Source of the DNA: Muribaculaceae bacterium
Lineage (GTDB): Bacteria; Bacteroidota; Bacteroidia; Bacteroidales; Muribaculaceae
Reading direction: 5' to 3'
Assembly: GCA_017427945.1 (NCBI GenBank)
Contig: JAFRRT010000014.1
Coordinates: 124,001-188,000 of the forward strand
Length of the DNA: 64,000 bases
This document shows positions 18,501-27,417 of this stretch, piece by piece. Position 1 is the first letter of the stretch; every line of letters starts with the position of its first letter. The notes beneath the pieces are model-generated. The model saw only the letters and a program-made list of their open reading frames with translations, searched no databases and was not told where the DNA came from. A program made the translations under genes and the position numbers.

Positions 18501-18531
18501 CAAAGGTAGTGAAAGCAGAGCGGAATCACAA
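18501..18531 (-). promoter_or_regulatory. Promoter of alpha-amylase copy 1
   Basis: Minus strand: TTG (18529-18531), 20-bp spacer, TACCTTTG (18501-18508). Both the element and its surroundings match the promoter of amylase copy 2. An imperfect palindrome (GAATCACAA with TTGTAATTC) overlaps the -33 side. Confidence 0.8.
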
Positions 18532-18574
18532 CAATAATAGCTTTTTTTTGTAATTCCCGGGGACGCTTCCAGCG

Positions 18575-20656
18575 TTATCCCATCGAGAGCAAGATATCGA
18601 TGAGAGCAGTCACATCGGCAATCGACACATTGTCGTCACCGCTGACGTCGGCATTCTCGAGAACTATCGCTGAGGCATCGTTCGACAACAAGTAGTCGAT
18701 GAGTGCCGTGACGTCGGCAATCGACACCTTGCCGTCACCGTTCACATCACCCGGCATGCCAGGCTCTTCGTCATTGAGATAAGGCAGATACAAGTCGGTC
18801 ACATCTCTCACTTGGTACTTGTTGGTTTGAGTTGTCACCTCAAAGAAGGACGTCTTGTTCACGTTCACGACATCCACAGTCTGGTGAGTGCTGGCTGTAC
18901 TGCCGCCCTGGCTGAAGACGAAATTAAGATAATAGTTCTTGTCGGTGATGGTGAACGTCTTGTAATAGAACTTGACGCCGTTCACGGTGCGGGTGTCGGT
19001 AATGACGGTTCCGGGCCAGTTACCGCACTGCTGCACACCATTGCTGTCCCAGCAGTAGTAAGTCACGCGGGGCCAGTTGTTGGGAGCGGTTGTCGGGTCC
19101 TTGAGATAAACAGTGATTTCACAAGGATAGACGGCATAATTGCGGGTGATGACACCGCTTACAGCGCCATCCTTCAACAATCCTGCCTTGAGGGTGCACG
19201 ATTCGTTGATGGTTATACTCGTGCCGCTGGCAACGGTCCTGCCGTTGTTGGCGCTGGGCTCACTGCCGTCGAGGGTATAAACGATTTGCGCTCCGGCAGT
19301 ATTACTAATGGCCGTGAGCGTCACATCAAAAGCTCCGTCATAATTGCCGCTTGGCTCGCTGGCCCATGCGGTCTCGGTGCCCTTACTCAACGCCAAGCGA
19401 TAGTTTGTGCCACTGGCAACGACCACGTAGGACGAAGAGACATTATAGGCGCTGCTACCCATCACTGCGAGCAATGAGCCGCGGGTGCCGACGGTGCGCT
19501 GAACAAAATAGTTAGAACTCGAATTACTCGTGACGGTGCTTGTCGAGCTTGTATTGGAAATCCCGGCCAACTGACGGGCATAAATCATCTGTTTGATGCT
19601 GTTCTTGTATTCCATCCAGTGCATGAGGAAGACGCACGGCGTGCCGGGCATGGCGAGCATGTAGGCATTGGCGGCCTCGACGTTTGTGCGGATGGGGTCC
19701 TGCACGTTATAGGAGTCACGGTACTGGGTGTCGTGGTTCTCGACAAAGGTGACCGAGTAACGGCGATAGGCCGTCTCAATGTTCAGTCCACGGCTGCTTG
19801 AAGAGCCCAAATAAGTCCAGTTGTTGTTATTGGCGGCATCACGCACCGTATAGCGGAAGGGGAAGTCAAAAGCGGCGCTTTGCACCGTGCCGTTGACCTT
19901 GGTACCGTCAATCCAACTCTTTACAGCCGACTGGTTACCATCCCAGTACTCACCGACTGAATAGGTGGGCTGAGCATAGTTGTTATACATTCCTGTAAAC
20001 GATGCGGCATAGCCCCTGGTCATGTCATACCTGAAGCCCGCATATCCCAGGTCATCGAGCAACATCTTCAAGTAGGCCTTCACCGTTGTCTGCACATTGG
20101 TGCTATTGTGGTCCAGGTCTCTCAATCCCGACCAGTCCTCGCCCGTGTCGTTGTTTGAGCTCAGCGTTTTTCCGTTCTGGTTGGCCCAAGTGAGCGTTGC
20201 CCCGCCGTCATCGTTCCTGCAGATGTCGGTCGGCAGCAGTTTATAGGTTGTCCCGTTATAAATCTCGGTAGTGAATGTCACCCAATCATTAATCGTTTTG
20301 CGGTGATTAATCACCACATCGGCTATTGTCCCGATGCCTTTGTTGTTAAACGTGTTAATCATTGAGCGCAACTGCGACTCGGTGCCGAATGAGCAGCTGT
20401 AGTTGGTGAACCAGTACAGGGGATCATAGCCCATTGATGTCCCGTTGCAGGAGGCACTCTGCGGAATCCAAACCAGCTTGAAAAACTCCGACAGTTCATC
20501 GGCTTGAGATTCGAGACTTGCCCAACTACTCGCGGTAAAGGAATCCCAATAGAATCCTTGCAGCATCACGCCCTGGTAAGAGGAGGGCCAGCCTTGACTG
20601 TGCAGTGGCAGCGGCAGCAAAATGGCCAGCGCCGCAATAAGTATCAACTTTCTCAT
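18575..20656 (-). CDS. Secreted GH13 alpha-amylase with starch-binding module and dockerin-like tail (copy 2)
   Basis: 693 residues, with the same architecture as copy 1: signal peptide (about 1-21), GH13 barrel with Asp211, Glu236 and Asp309, a chitobiase-type beta domain (TLDGSEPSANNG), a CBM26-like module and a C-terminal pair of dockerin-like loops (DVNGDGKVSIADV and DVSGDDNVSIADV). It lacks a lipobox, unlike the Bacteroides surface amylase SusG, so surface retention would need another route such as the dockerin-like tail. It is transcribed from a promoter inside a triplicated 90-bp repeat. Sequence drift between the copies suggests an old duplication kept for distinct roles. Confidence 0.94.
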   Translation of the reverse strand: MRKLILIAALAILLPLPLHSQGWPSSYQGVMLQGFYWDSFTASSWASLESQADELSEFFKLVWIPQSASCNGTSMGYDPLYWFTNYSCSFGTESQLRSMINTFNNKGIGTIADVVINHRKTINDWVTFTTEIYNGTTYKLLPTDICRNDDGGATLTWANQNGKTLSSNNDTGEDWSGLRDLDHNSTNVQTTVKAYLKMLLDDLGYAGFRYDMTRGYAASFTGMYNNYAQPTYSVGEYWDGNQSAVKSWIDGTKVNGTVQSAAFDFPFRYTVRDAANNNNWTYLGSSSSRGLNIETAYRRYSVTFVENHDTQYRDSYNVQDPIRTNVEAANAYMLAMPGTPCVFLMHWMEYKNSIKQMIYARQLAGISNTSSTSTVTSNSSSNYFVQRTVGTRGSLLAVMGSSAYNVSSSYVVVASGTNYRLALSKGTETAWASEPSGNYDGAFDVTLTAISNTAGAQIVYTLDGSEPSANNGRTVASGTSITINESCTLKAGLLKDGAVSGVITRNYAVYPCEITVYLKDPTTAPNNWPRVTYYCWDSNGVQQCGNWPGTVITDTRTVNGVKFYYKTFTITDKNYYLNFVFSQGGSTASTHQTVDVVNVNKTSFFEVTTQTNKYQVRDVTDLYLPYLNDEEPGMPGDVNGDGKVSIADVTALIDYLLSNDASAIVLENADVSGDDNVSIADVTALIDILLSMG

Positions 20657-20687
20657 ATTATACTCTTTTTAGTGGTTATTATCTCCA

Positions 20688-20719
20688 CAAAGGTAGTGAA
20701 AGCCGAGCATAATCACAAA
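20688..20719 (-). promoter_or_regulatory. Promoter of alpha-amylase copy 2
   Basis: Minus strand: TTTG (20716-20719), 20-bp spacer, TACCTTTG (20688-20695). The -33 element lies within one arm of a 12-bp perfect palindrome (20712-20723 with 20731-20742). Confidence 0.85.
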
Positions 20720-20935
20720 AAAATACATCGTTTTTTTGTGATAGTCGAGGCGCATCCTACCTTCGCCGCACACAGCGGCAACGGTAGTGAAAGCCGAGCA
20801 TAATCACAAGAAAATACATCGTTTTTTGTGATTATCGAGGCGCATCCTGCCTTCGCCGCACACAGCGGCAACGGTAGTGAAAGCCGAGCAGAATCACAAA
20901 AAATACATCGTTTTTTTGTGATAGTCGAGGGCGCT
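20692..20935 (-). repeat. Three tandem copies of a 90-91-bp promoter-bearing repeat
   Basis: Copies begin at 20692, 20783 and 20873; the last is partial. Each holds the hairpin core ATCACAAAAA to TTTTTGTGAT and GGTAGTGAAAGCCGAGCA. The minus-strand -7 reads TACCTTTG in the gene-proximal copy but TACCGTTG in the other two. The repeat fills most of the 367-bp gap between amylase copy 2 and the upstream gene. Confidence 0.9.
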
Positions 20936-20944
20936 CCAGCCCTC

Positions 20945-20989
20945 AAAAAACAGTTTGGGGCGGTTCCTCATATAGGGAACCACCCCAAA
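20945..20989 (-). terminator. Terminator of the sus operon
   Basis: Fourteen-base arms (20954-20967 and 20976-20989) with one G-T mismatch. On the minus strand these are followed by TGTTTTTT. It separates the susC-to-21024 operon from the amylase genes. Confidence 0.85.
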
Positions 20990-21023
20990 TCATCTGCGAT
21001 TAATATCGTCAAGAGTCAAGTTA

Positions 21024-23222
21024 TCACTTGATCACCTTCACAGCGCTGTGGCTACCGTCGGTGTAAGTGGTAACGATGATGGTGAGACCATTAGCCTCCT
21101 TCATCTCCTGACCCATGATGTTGTAGTAACGTACACCAGCAACGACCTTGTTGATGTTGTTATCAACAATCTCCTGAACATCGCCAGACTCCTTGGCCAG
21201 ACGATAAACAGTGATGTTGCCACCGGGATAGTACTGATAGATGGTAACACCATCCTTGTCAACCTCAGCATTCAGCCAGTTGGAGGTAAATGCATTGGCA
21301 TTGGCAGCAACAGTCGACTCAACCTCTACGAGAGGAGCATCGGCATTGGCCTCAGCAATAGCGAAACCATTCTGGTAGTTGGGCAGAGTGGGATATACAT
21401 AGTACTCCTTACCTTCCCAGATGAAGGGGAATACACCGTTGCAAGCACCCTTGTTGGGGAGACTGAATGCGGTAGCTTCCAGAGCCTCTTCACCAGTGAG
21501 CTTAGCGGGAGCAGCATTACGGGTTACGTACAGCAGAGCATGCTCGTCATTCACGTCTTTGTAATAGTTGATGACGGTTGAAGTGCTGGGAGTCAGACCG
21601 TCGCAAGGAGCAACAAAGCACTCATCGGTGCAAACCTCACCATTAGCAATGCTCATAACAGATACACCACTGGTATTGCCACCAGCCAAGTAGAGGAAGC
21701 CGTCCTCCATGAGGTCACCCTTGGCAAAGCCAATGAAGTCGCAACGACCTTCCAGACCCAACTCCTCAGGAATGATGTATTCCTTCATCTCGTTGGTCTC
21801 GGGGTTGATAACCCTAACGGCAGCAGTATCAACAACCCAAGCACCGGGGAATACAGCGTTGCTTACAATCAGGTTGCCTGCCTCATCGCGGCTGATACCG
21901 CAGTTGGCACCACCAGGATACTCAGTGTTAGTCAGACCGTTCTCATCGACAACAACGACCTTCTGGTCAGCCTTGTTGTTGATGTAGAACTTGCCACCCA
22001 TACCAAAGCCCTGACGAACGTCAGCGGTGGGCAAGAATGAGAGGTCGGTGATCTCCCAAAGTTTCTTCAGAGTGATGGTCTCTTGGGGCTCAGGAGTATC
22101 AGCCTTGGTGATAACCAGCGTCTGAGCGTCCAGATTTACGGTCAGCTGATAAGCGCCAGAGGGAACCTTGAAGCTGTTCGAGATACCGAAGCTGCTCAAG
22201 CCAAGTTCCATACCCAGCATGTCCTCGCTAACCAGGTAGCCATCCTCGATAGCACCCAAGCGGTTCATAGCGATGCCGCTCCAGTCGTCAGCAGCCTCAG
22301 CGAGCTTAGAGGTGAATGAGAAGTAGCTGTAAAGCGTCTCGTCACCCTCATCCTTGTTCTCACCGGTAGCAGTTACGTCGGCGGTGTAGATGTTCTTGTC
22401 CTCGGTGTCCATTTGAACGCCAACGTTGGGAGCCCAACCGTTGCCGTTAACCTCACCCAGGATGAAGAGGTCATCGGTGCGTGCGGGAGGCAGCTCACCA
22501 GCGATCTCAGCGATACCGTTCACCTCGTAGTTGGTGCTATCGAAGGTGATGTGAACATCATAGTAACCAGGCTGCTCAATGTAAACCTGATAGTTATCGG
22601 CGGGCCAAGCAAAGCCCCAGTCACGGTTGGCGACAATCTTGAACTCGAGATTACCCTCGGGCAGCTCGCAGTTGTACTTGTCGAGTGTCCACAGGCCATC
22701 AGCGTTCTGTACCATGTCGTTGTCGCTGTTGGTGGGATCCCAAGTGGTACCGAATACCGATGCAGCAGAACCGGCTACGGTGAAGATCTTGAAACCTTCA
22801 TCAGGGTCAACCGCACCCTCAACGATGAACTCCATGTTCTCGAGGTCGAAGGTGAAGGTAAATTCACTGGGTTCCATACCACAGGCAAGCTGATAGGCAC
22901 CGTTACCGTTGCCCTGCTTCTGGGTAGAGATGTACTGACCGATGGTCACCTTCTGGTCGGCACCGGTCGAAGGGCCAAAGCGGAACTCGTTGTTGAACTG
23001 GTCCCACTCGCCGGCATTCTCGGTCAGACCGTCAGCAAAGACGAACCAGATGGTTCCGCTGAGCTCTACAGTAACTGAATAGGTGCCGTCGCCATTGTCA
23101 TTCATCTCCATACCGGCATTGGTCTGCCAATCGCCGAAAGGATTACTGCCAACAATGTAGATGTTGGCCTGCATGCACAGTGCGAACACTGCCATTGCAA
23201 TAAGCGTAAAGACTTTTTTCAT
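21024..23222 (-). CDS. Secreted multidomain starch-locus protein with beta-propeller-like core and T9SS-like C-terminus
   Basis: 732 residues. Signal peptide (about 1-19, no lipobox). The N-terminal half has about three beta-sandwich modules resembling SusE/SusF starch-binding domains (IYIVGSNPFGDWQ, FTVAGSAAS, LFILGEVNGNGW). The region from about 380 to 660 looks like a beta-propeller, with motifs such as GNLIVSNAVFPGAWVVD. The final 40 residues (VRYYNIMGQEMKEANGLTI, then VKVIK) resemble C-terminal sorting domains of type IX secretion or related tails in Prevotella and Muribaculaceae. It is the last gene of the susCDEF operon. A role in surface starch binding is inferred from context; the middle domain is not assigned. 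Confidence 0.6.
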   Translation of the reverse strand: MKKVFTLIAMAVFALCMQANIYIVGSNPFGDWQTNAGMEMNDNGDGTYSVTVELSGTIWFVFADGLTENAGEWDQFNNEFRFGPSTGADQKVTIGQYISTQKQGNGNGAYQLACGMEPSEFTFTFDLENMEFIVEGAVDPDEGFKIFTVAGSAASVFGTTWDPTNSDNDMVQNADGLWTLDKYNCELPEGNLEFKIVANRDWGFAWPADNYQVYIEQPGYYDVHITFDSTNYEVNGIAEIAGELPPARTDDLFILGEVNGNGWAPNVGVQMDTEDKNIYTADVTATGENKDEGDETLYSYFSFTSKLAEAADDWSGIAMNRLGAIEDGYLVSEDMLGMELGLSSFGISNSFKVPSGAYQLTVNLDAQTLVITKADTPEPQETITLKKLWEITDLSFLPTADVRQGFGMGGKFYINNKADQKVVVVDENGLTNTEYPGGANCGISRDEAGNLIVSNAVFPGAWVVDTAAVRVINPETNEMKEYIIPEELGLEGRCDFIGFAKGDLMEDGFLYLAGGNTSGVSVMSIANGEVCTDECFVAPCDGLTPSTSTVINYYKDVNDEHALLYVTRNAAPAKLTGEEALEATAFSLPNKGACNGVFPFIWEGKEYYVYPTLPNYQNGFAIAEANADAPLVEVESTVAANANAFTSNWLNAEVDKDGVTIYQYYPGGNITVYRLAKESGDVQEIVDNNINKVVAGVRYYNIMGQEMKEANGLTIIVTTYTDGSHSAVKVIK

Positions 23223-23299
23223 AATTAACCTAAAGTATTTAAAAAGTGAATAAAATAAATAAATGTCTTGTTTGGTTGAAGCAAAACGACAGCTGCCCC

Positions 23300-23329
23300 G
23301 TGTGCCCTACCCGCAGAGGGCGGGCACAC
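23300..23329 (-). other. Intercistronic hairpin in the sus operon
   Basis: GTGTGCCC (23300-23307) pairs with GGGCACAC (23322-23329) in the 143-bp gap, the widest inside the operon. No T-run, so it may be an mRNA processing or stability element separating levels of the last gene. Confidence 0.5.
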
Positions 23330-23365
23330 AGGAAGCGGTCGCATTATTTTGCTTCTTGAGCATCA

Positions 23366-24457
23366 TTATTCTTGCTCCATGAAGTAGTAGTAACCCAGGA
23401 TGTCGTTAAACATCACAGTGTAGGTACCAATGTTCGCGTTGATGTTAGAACCGTCTTGGATACCAACGCCCAAGGGGAATGAATCTCCACCCCAGTTCAC
23501 GTCCCAAGAGCCGTTGGCGGCAAACTTGAGCAGTGCTGCCTGGGTAAAGGTCAGATCCTTAACAATCCAGTCGTGGTTCTCAGCCTTGGTGTTAACTGCA
23601 GTCATCAGGTTGTTGCTTACATCCCATCCCTGATAATCGCCAGGCATAGCAATCTGGCTATAAACGGCAGGCGTGATGTCAAGCTTCTCGATGGTCACCT
23701 CGTCCTTGTCGGTATCGAGCGTAATCTCGTAGTAGCCAGCCTCGGTAACCCTGATGTTGCCACCCTCGCCAGTGTTGCGAACGATAGCACCGTCAATCAT
23801 ACTGAACTGGTCGCTTGCGTCACCAGGAGTGTGGATGATCTTGAAGGTCCTGCGAGCAGCGATATAGCCCACATACTTCAAAATGGTTACAGCTCCGGGG
23901 GTGCCGTACATGGGCACCAGCGAAACGCCGACGTCTTCCATGCCACGGTTGTTCCAGCTACCATCACCAAAGCCGGGGCCAATGAGGTACCACAGGTCGG
24001 GAATGGTGACAGGAGTAAGAATCACATGCACGATGAACTCATCGCTCATCATCGTGGTGGCAGTGGTGCCGTTGGTCATCACCCATTTCACGCGGGCGGG
24101 GATGTCACGCTGCTCCAGTGCGCGGCCATAGTGGTCAACGACATACTGGTTAAGAGTAGCTGCATCCATGTAGCCATCGTTGGTGATGGGATATTCCTCA
24201 CCATTGAGGATGATGTAGGTTTCGGCATAGTAGTTGGTGTCATTGACACTGGGAATCGTCATGTCGCACACCTTGACAAGCGTCGTGCCCTCAGGCAGCT
24301 GAGCATAGTCAATCAGGTCAACGCCCGATACGGTGGCTGAGCCAAAGACGATTTCACTGCCTTGAGGATTACTCTGGGGCTCGGCCCAGTCTTTGTAGTC
24401 CTCGCTACAGCTTGCCATCAGCAGGGTCATTGCTGCGATATATAAAAACTTCTTCAT
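23366..24457 (-). CDS. SusF/SusE-like starch-binding outer-membrane lipoprotein
   Basis: 363 residues. Lipoprotein signal with lipobox MASC (Cys17) followed by acidic residues, a Bacteroides lipoprotein export cue for the surface. An N-terminal Ig-like domain is followed by two SusE/F-type beta-sandwich modules; the second contains MPGDYQGWDVSNN and KFAANGSWDVNWGGDSFP, typical aromatic-rich starch-binding surfaces. In the Bacteroides Sus system SusE and SusF hold starch at the cell surface. Twenty-six bp downstream of the SusE-like gene. E versus F is not decided by sequence alone. Confidence 0.85.
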   Translation of the reverse strand: MKKFLYIAAMTLLMASCSEDYKDWAEPQSNPQGSEIVFGSATVSGVDLIDYAQLPEGTTLVKVCDMTIPSVNDTNYYAETYIILNGEEYPITNDGYMDAATLNQYVVDHYGRALEQRDIPARVKWVMTNGTTATTMMSDEFIVHVILTPVTIPDLWYLIGPGFGDGSWNNRGMEDVGVSLVPMYGTPGAVTILKYVGYIAARRTFKIIHTPGDASDQFSMIDGAIVRNTGEGGNIRVTEAGYYEITLDTDKDEVTIEKLDITPAVYSQIAMPGDYQGWDVSNNLMTAVNTKAENHDWIVKDLTFTQAALLKFAANGSWDVNWGGDSFPLGVGIQDGSNINANIGTYTVMFNDILGYYYFMEQE

Positions 24458-24483
24458 ATTCTTTATCTTGTTTTAAGTTGTTT

Positions 24484-25674
24484 TTACTCTACTGCAATAA
24501 AGGTGTAAGTACCCATGATATCGTTGAAGAGTACATAGTACTTGCCTGCGGGAACCTTGATGTTGTCACCGCCTGCGACGCCAAGACCATAGGGGAAGGT
24601 GGTACCACCCCAGTTAACGTCCCAACCGCCGTTGGCAGCAAACTTGAGCTCGGCATCAGCAGCATAGGTCTCTTCAACAAACCAGTCGTGGTTGTATTCA
24701 AGGCCGTTCAACGTGCTGACAGCAGCCATCGGGTTGTTCTCGGGAGCCCATTCCTGATAATCGCCAGGCATTGAGATCATTTCATAAGTGTTGACAGCTT
24801 CCTCATACTTCTCGATGTCGATAGAGCCGTCAGGGCTAATCAAGATGGAGTAGTAACCAGCCTCGACGATGCCGATGTTGTGGTTGTCGCCATCCTCATC
24901 GCTCAAGAAGGCACCGGGATTCACCACGTTGGTGAAGTTGAGCTGCTCGCCCCAGTCACCAGCCACATGGACGAACTTGAACTGTCCGCCAGCGGGGAAG
25001 TAACCAACGTACATTGAACCAGCCACGAAGGAACCATCGGTGTCATAAGCGGGATACATCGGGATGAGACCCAGTCCGATTCCGCCGGCCTCATTGCTCC
25101 ATTCCTTGCTACCAATGCAGTTACCAACCATGTACCAAATGTCGTAAACCTCTGAAGTGCTGATGAAGTAGGGCTTCACCACGAGGCTCACAGGATTGGA
25201 ATAAATGGTCTTAGCACCAGGGGTTGATGCGCTCACACGGAACCATACGGTGAGTTCCTCAGGAATCACACTGGTCTCATCCCACTGCATAATCTTTACC
25301 AGCGACTTGGCGATTTCCTCAGCGCTCACTTCACCTGAGCAAGATGCGAAGATCTGCTTAAGTACATCGTAGGTGGGAACCGTAGCACCGGTTTCATCGG
25401 CTTTAGCCTCAGCAACCGAAGTGCTCCAATCGTTGTTGGGAGACAACTCAAACTGGTAGTCCACCGCTGCGGGCCAACCACCGTAGTCGGGCTGCGACCA
25501 AGTGAAAGGAATTGCCGAAGAGTTGAGCAGGTCAACCTTGGTATTCACGGGGTTGTTGAGCGTGAACGAAGTGGGCTGCACCAGCGTGGGGTTGGAATCG
25601 CGGTCATCCTCACACGCGGTGAACACAATCATCATGCTTAACAACATCAGTGATGATAAAAATATCTTTTTCAT
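24484..25674 (-). CDS. SusE-like starch-binding outer-membrane lipoprotein
   Basis: 396 residues. The ATG at 25674 starts a clean lipoprotein signal (MKKIFLSSLMLLSMMIVFTAC followed by EDD). A SusE N-terminal Ig-like domain (PFTWSQPDYGGW) is followed by two modules with MPGDYQEWAPENN and KFAANGGWDVNWGGTTFP, closely matching those of the next gene, so the pair arose by duplication. It binds starch at the surface alongside SusC/SusD. An in-frame ATG 12 nt upstream adds only four residues. Confidence 0.87.
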   Translation of the reverse strand: MKKIFLSSLMLLSMMIVFTACEDDRDSNPTLVQPTSFTLNNPVNTKVDLLNSSAIPFTWSQPDYGGWPAAVDYQFELSPNNDWSTSVAEAKADETGATVPTYDVLKQIFASCSGEVSAEEIAKSLVKIMQWDETSVIPEELTVWFRVSASTPGAKTIYSNPVSLVVKPYFISTSEVYDIWYMVGNCIGSKEWSNEAGGIGLGLIPMYPAYDTDGSFVAGSMYVGYFPAGGQFKFVHVAGDWGEQLNFTNVVNPGAFLSDEDGDNHNIGIVEAGYYSILISPDGSIDIEKYEEAVNTYEMISMPGDYQEWAPENNPMAAVSTLNGLEYNHDWFVEETYAADAELKFAANGGWDVNWGGTTFPYGLGVAGGDNIKVPAGKYYVLFNDIMGTYTFIAVE

Positions 25675-25713
25675 GTTCTTTGTCATTTTATAATGTTAGA
25701 CGTTGCTTCAGCA

Positions 25714-27375
25714 TCAATAACCCGGATTCTGAGTCAGCTTGGGATTAGCAATCAGGTCATCGGTGGGGATGGCAAACACGTTGCGCTCGGCTGAGAAGTT
25801 ACGGCCCTCATAGGCACCGCCCTTCCATTGCCACTGGTAATCGACATTGTAACCGCCGAACTTGCCGAAGCGGATCAAGTCAACGCGACGACGGCCCTCG
25901 AAGTAGAACTCACGGCCCCACTCAGCCAGAATCTGGTCGAGCGACAGGCTGCGGAGCTCGGTAGCGTGGGCACGACGGCGCAGGGTGTTGACAGCCTCAC
26001 GGGCCTCGTCGGGCTGCTGACCCAGACGGGTGAGAGCCTCGGCATAGGTCAAGTAGGCTTCGGCCTTGCGCATATAGAACAGGTGGGAGTCGGCAAAGGT
26101 AATGCTGCTGCCCTTGCTGCCGTCACACTTGAAGTTGTTGAACTTGGCAATGGCATAGCCATAGGTGAAGTCCGACTCATTCTCCACGTTCAGATGACGA
26201 CCAGCGGTCTCAAACAGGGCACGGTCATCACCAGCTGCCACAAACACCTCATAGGCATGAGCCTCGGGAGCGTCGTCGTTGGGGAAGAACAGGCGAATCA
26301 GCTCGGGACGTGCACGGTTACCACCCCAAGTGTTGTTGGAGTACAGACCGTTCACCTCACTTGCATCATACAGGTTGGGATGAACATCAGCGTCCACGGT
26401 AGAGCACATCAGGAAGTTGGTGCCGCCCCATGAAGTGGTGCGCAGACCGTCTTGAATAACGGGGAATACAGCCTCATAGGCAGCATCGGTAATACCGTTG
26501 TCACCCATGAACAACATCTGGTAAGCAGTGTACTCGCGGTAGATGCCGTCGATACCCTCATCAGCATAACCCTTGGTGTTAAGCTGGTAAGACGAGTCAA
26601 TGACCTTCTTGGCATACTTGGCAGCATCTTCCCAACGCGGGGTGCCGGTGTACACTTGCCAGTTCAGATAGAGACGAGACAGCAGCATCCATGCAGCAGC
26701 CTTGTCAACACGGCCGTAACCTGCCTGGCCATACTTCTTGGGAGCAGGATCGCTCAGGATGGTTTCGCCACTGCCCTCACCAATGATGTCAAGCAATTCC
26801 GACTCAATAAACTCGCACACTTCGGGGCGGGTCTTCTGCTCGGGATCATCACCCGAGACAATAGTCGAGAAGGGGATGTTGCCGAAGGCGTCGGTCAGCA
26901 AGTAGTACTGGAACGCGCGCAAGAAACGAATCTCGGCAGTCATCGTAGCATCGTGGTCGGCAAACTTCTCCATGTACTGGTTGCAGAAGGTAATGCCGAT
27001 ACACAGTCCATAGTAGTATCCGCGCAGCATCGGGTGGCTGGCGTCATAGGTATTGTGGCAATACTCGGGGATACCGGTATCACCCCAGCCGCAGATAGCC
27101 TCATCGGTCGTCAACTCGTTGGAGTTCCACATCTGGCGGTACTTGTGCTGGAAACCGCCGTCCAGGCCATCGACGTCAACGTTGTCATCACCGCCGTTGT
27201 TGCCCGAGGTGGCGAACACCGAGTAGCATTTGTTGAACATCTGCTCAACGCCCACATCGTTCTTCAGCGAGGGGTCAATAGGCTCGACATCCAGGTCGTT
27301 GATGCATGATGTCAATCCACCACCCATCAACAGAACTGCAGCAGCACTCAGTATATATTTGAAAATCTTATTCAT
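25714..27375 (-). CDS. susD: SusD/RagB-family starch-binding outer-membrane lipoprotein
   Basis: 553 residues. Lipobox LTSC (Cys24) in a standard lipoprotein signal; SusD family fold of TPR helices with the C-terminal RagB/SusD signature (FYFEGRRRVDLIRFG, then FAIPTDDLIANP). SusD forms the lid over the SusC transporter and binds malto-oligosaccharide helices. Position directly after susC and before two SusE/F-like genes with GH13 enzymes nearby supports a starch-type substrate. The gap to susC is 42 bp. Confidence 0.95.
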   Translation of the reverse strand: MNKIFKYILSAAAVLLMGGGLTSCINDLDVEPIDPSLKNDVGVEQMFNKCYSVFATSGNNGGDDNVDVDGLDGGFQHKYRQMWNSNELTTDEAICGWGDTGIPEYCHNTYDASHPMLRGYYYGLCIGITFCNQYMEKFADHDATMTAEIRFLRAFQYYLLTDAFGNIPFSTIVSGDDPEQKTRPEVCEFIESELLDIIGEGSGETILSDPAPKKYGQAGYGRVDKAAAWMLLSRLYLNWQVYTGTPRWEDAAKYAKKVIDSSYQLNTKGYADEGIDGIYREYTAYQMLFMGDNGITDAAYEAVFPVIQDGLRTTSWGGTNFLMCSTVDADVHPNLYDASEVNGLYSNNTWGGNRARPELIRLFFPNDDAPEAHAYEVFVAAGDDRALFETAGRHLNVENESDFTYGYAIAKFNNFKCDGSKGSSITFADSHLFYMRKAEAYLTYAEALTRLGQQPDEAREAVNTLRRRAHATELRSLSLDQILAEWGREFYFEGRRRVDLIRFGKFGGYNVDYQWQWKGGAYEGRNFSAERNVFAIPTDDLIANPKLTQNPGY

Positions 27376-27417
27376 AGTGATCTTTCTAATTATATATTCG
27401 TTAATTTATCAACTCAA

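Noticed and set aside
20712-20742. Hairpin with A and T tracts as a terminator
   Set aside because: It overlaps the -33 element of the amylase promoter and recurs with it, so a promoter-associated palindrome is more likely; the true operon terminator is at 20945-20989.
20692-20935. Direct repeats as a possible CRISPR array
   Set aside because: The whole 90-bp unit is repeated, with no unique spacers, and no cas genes are present.
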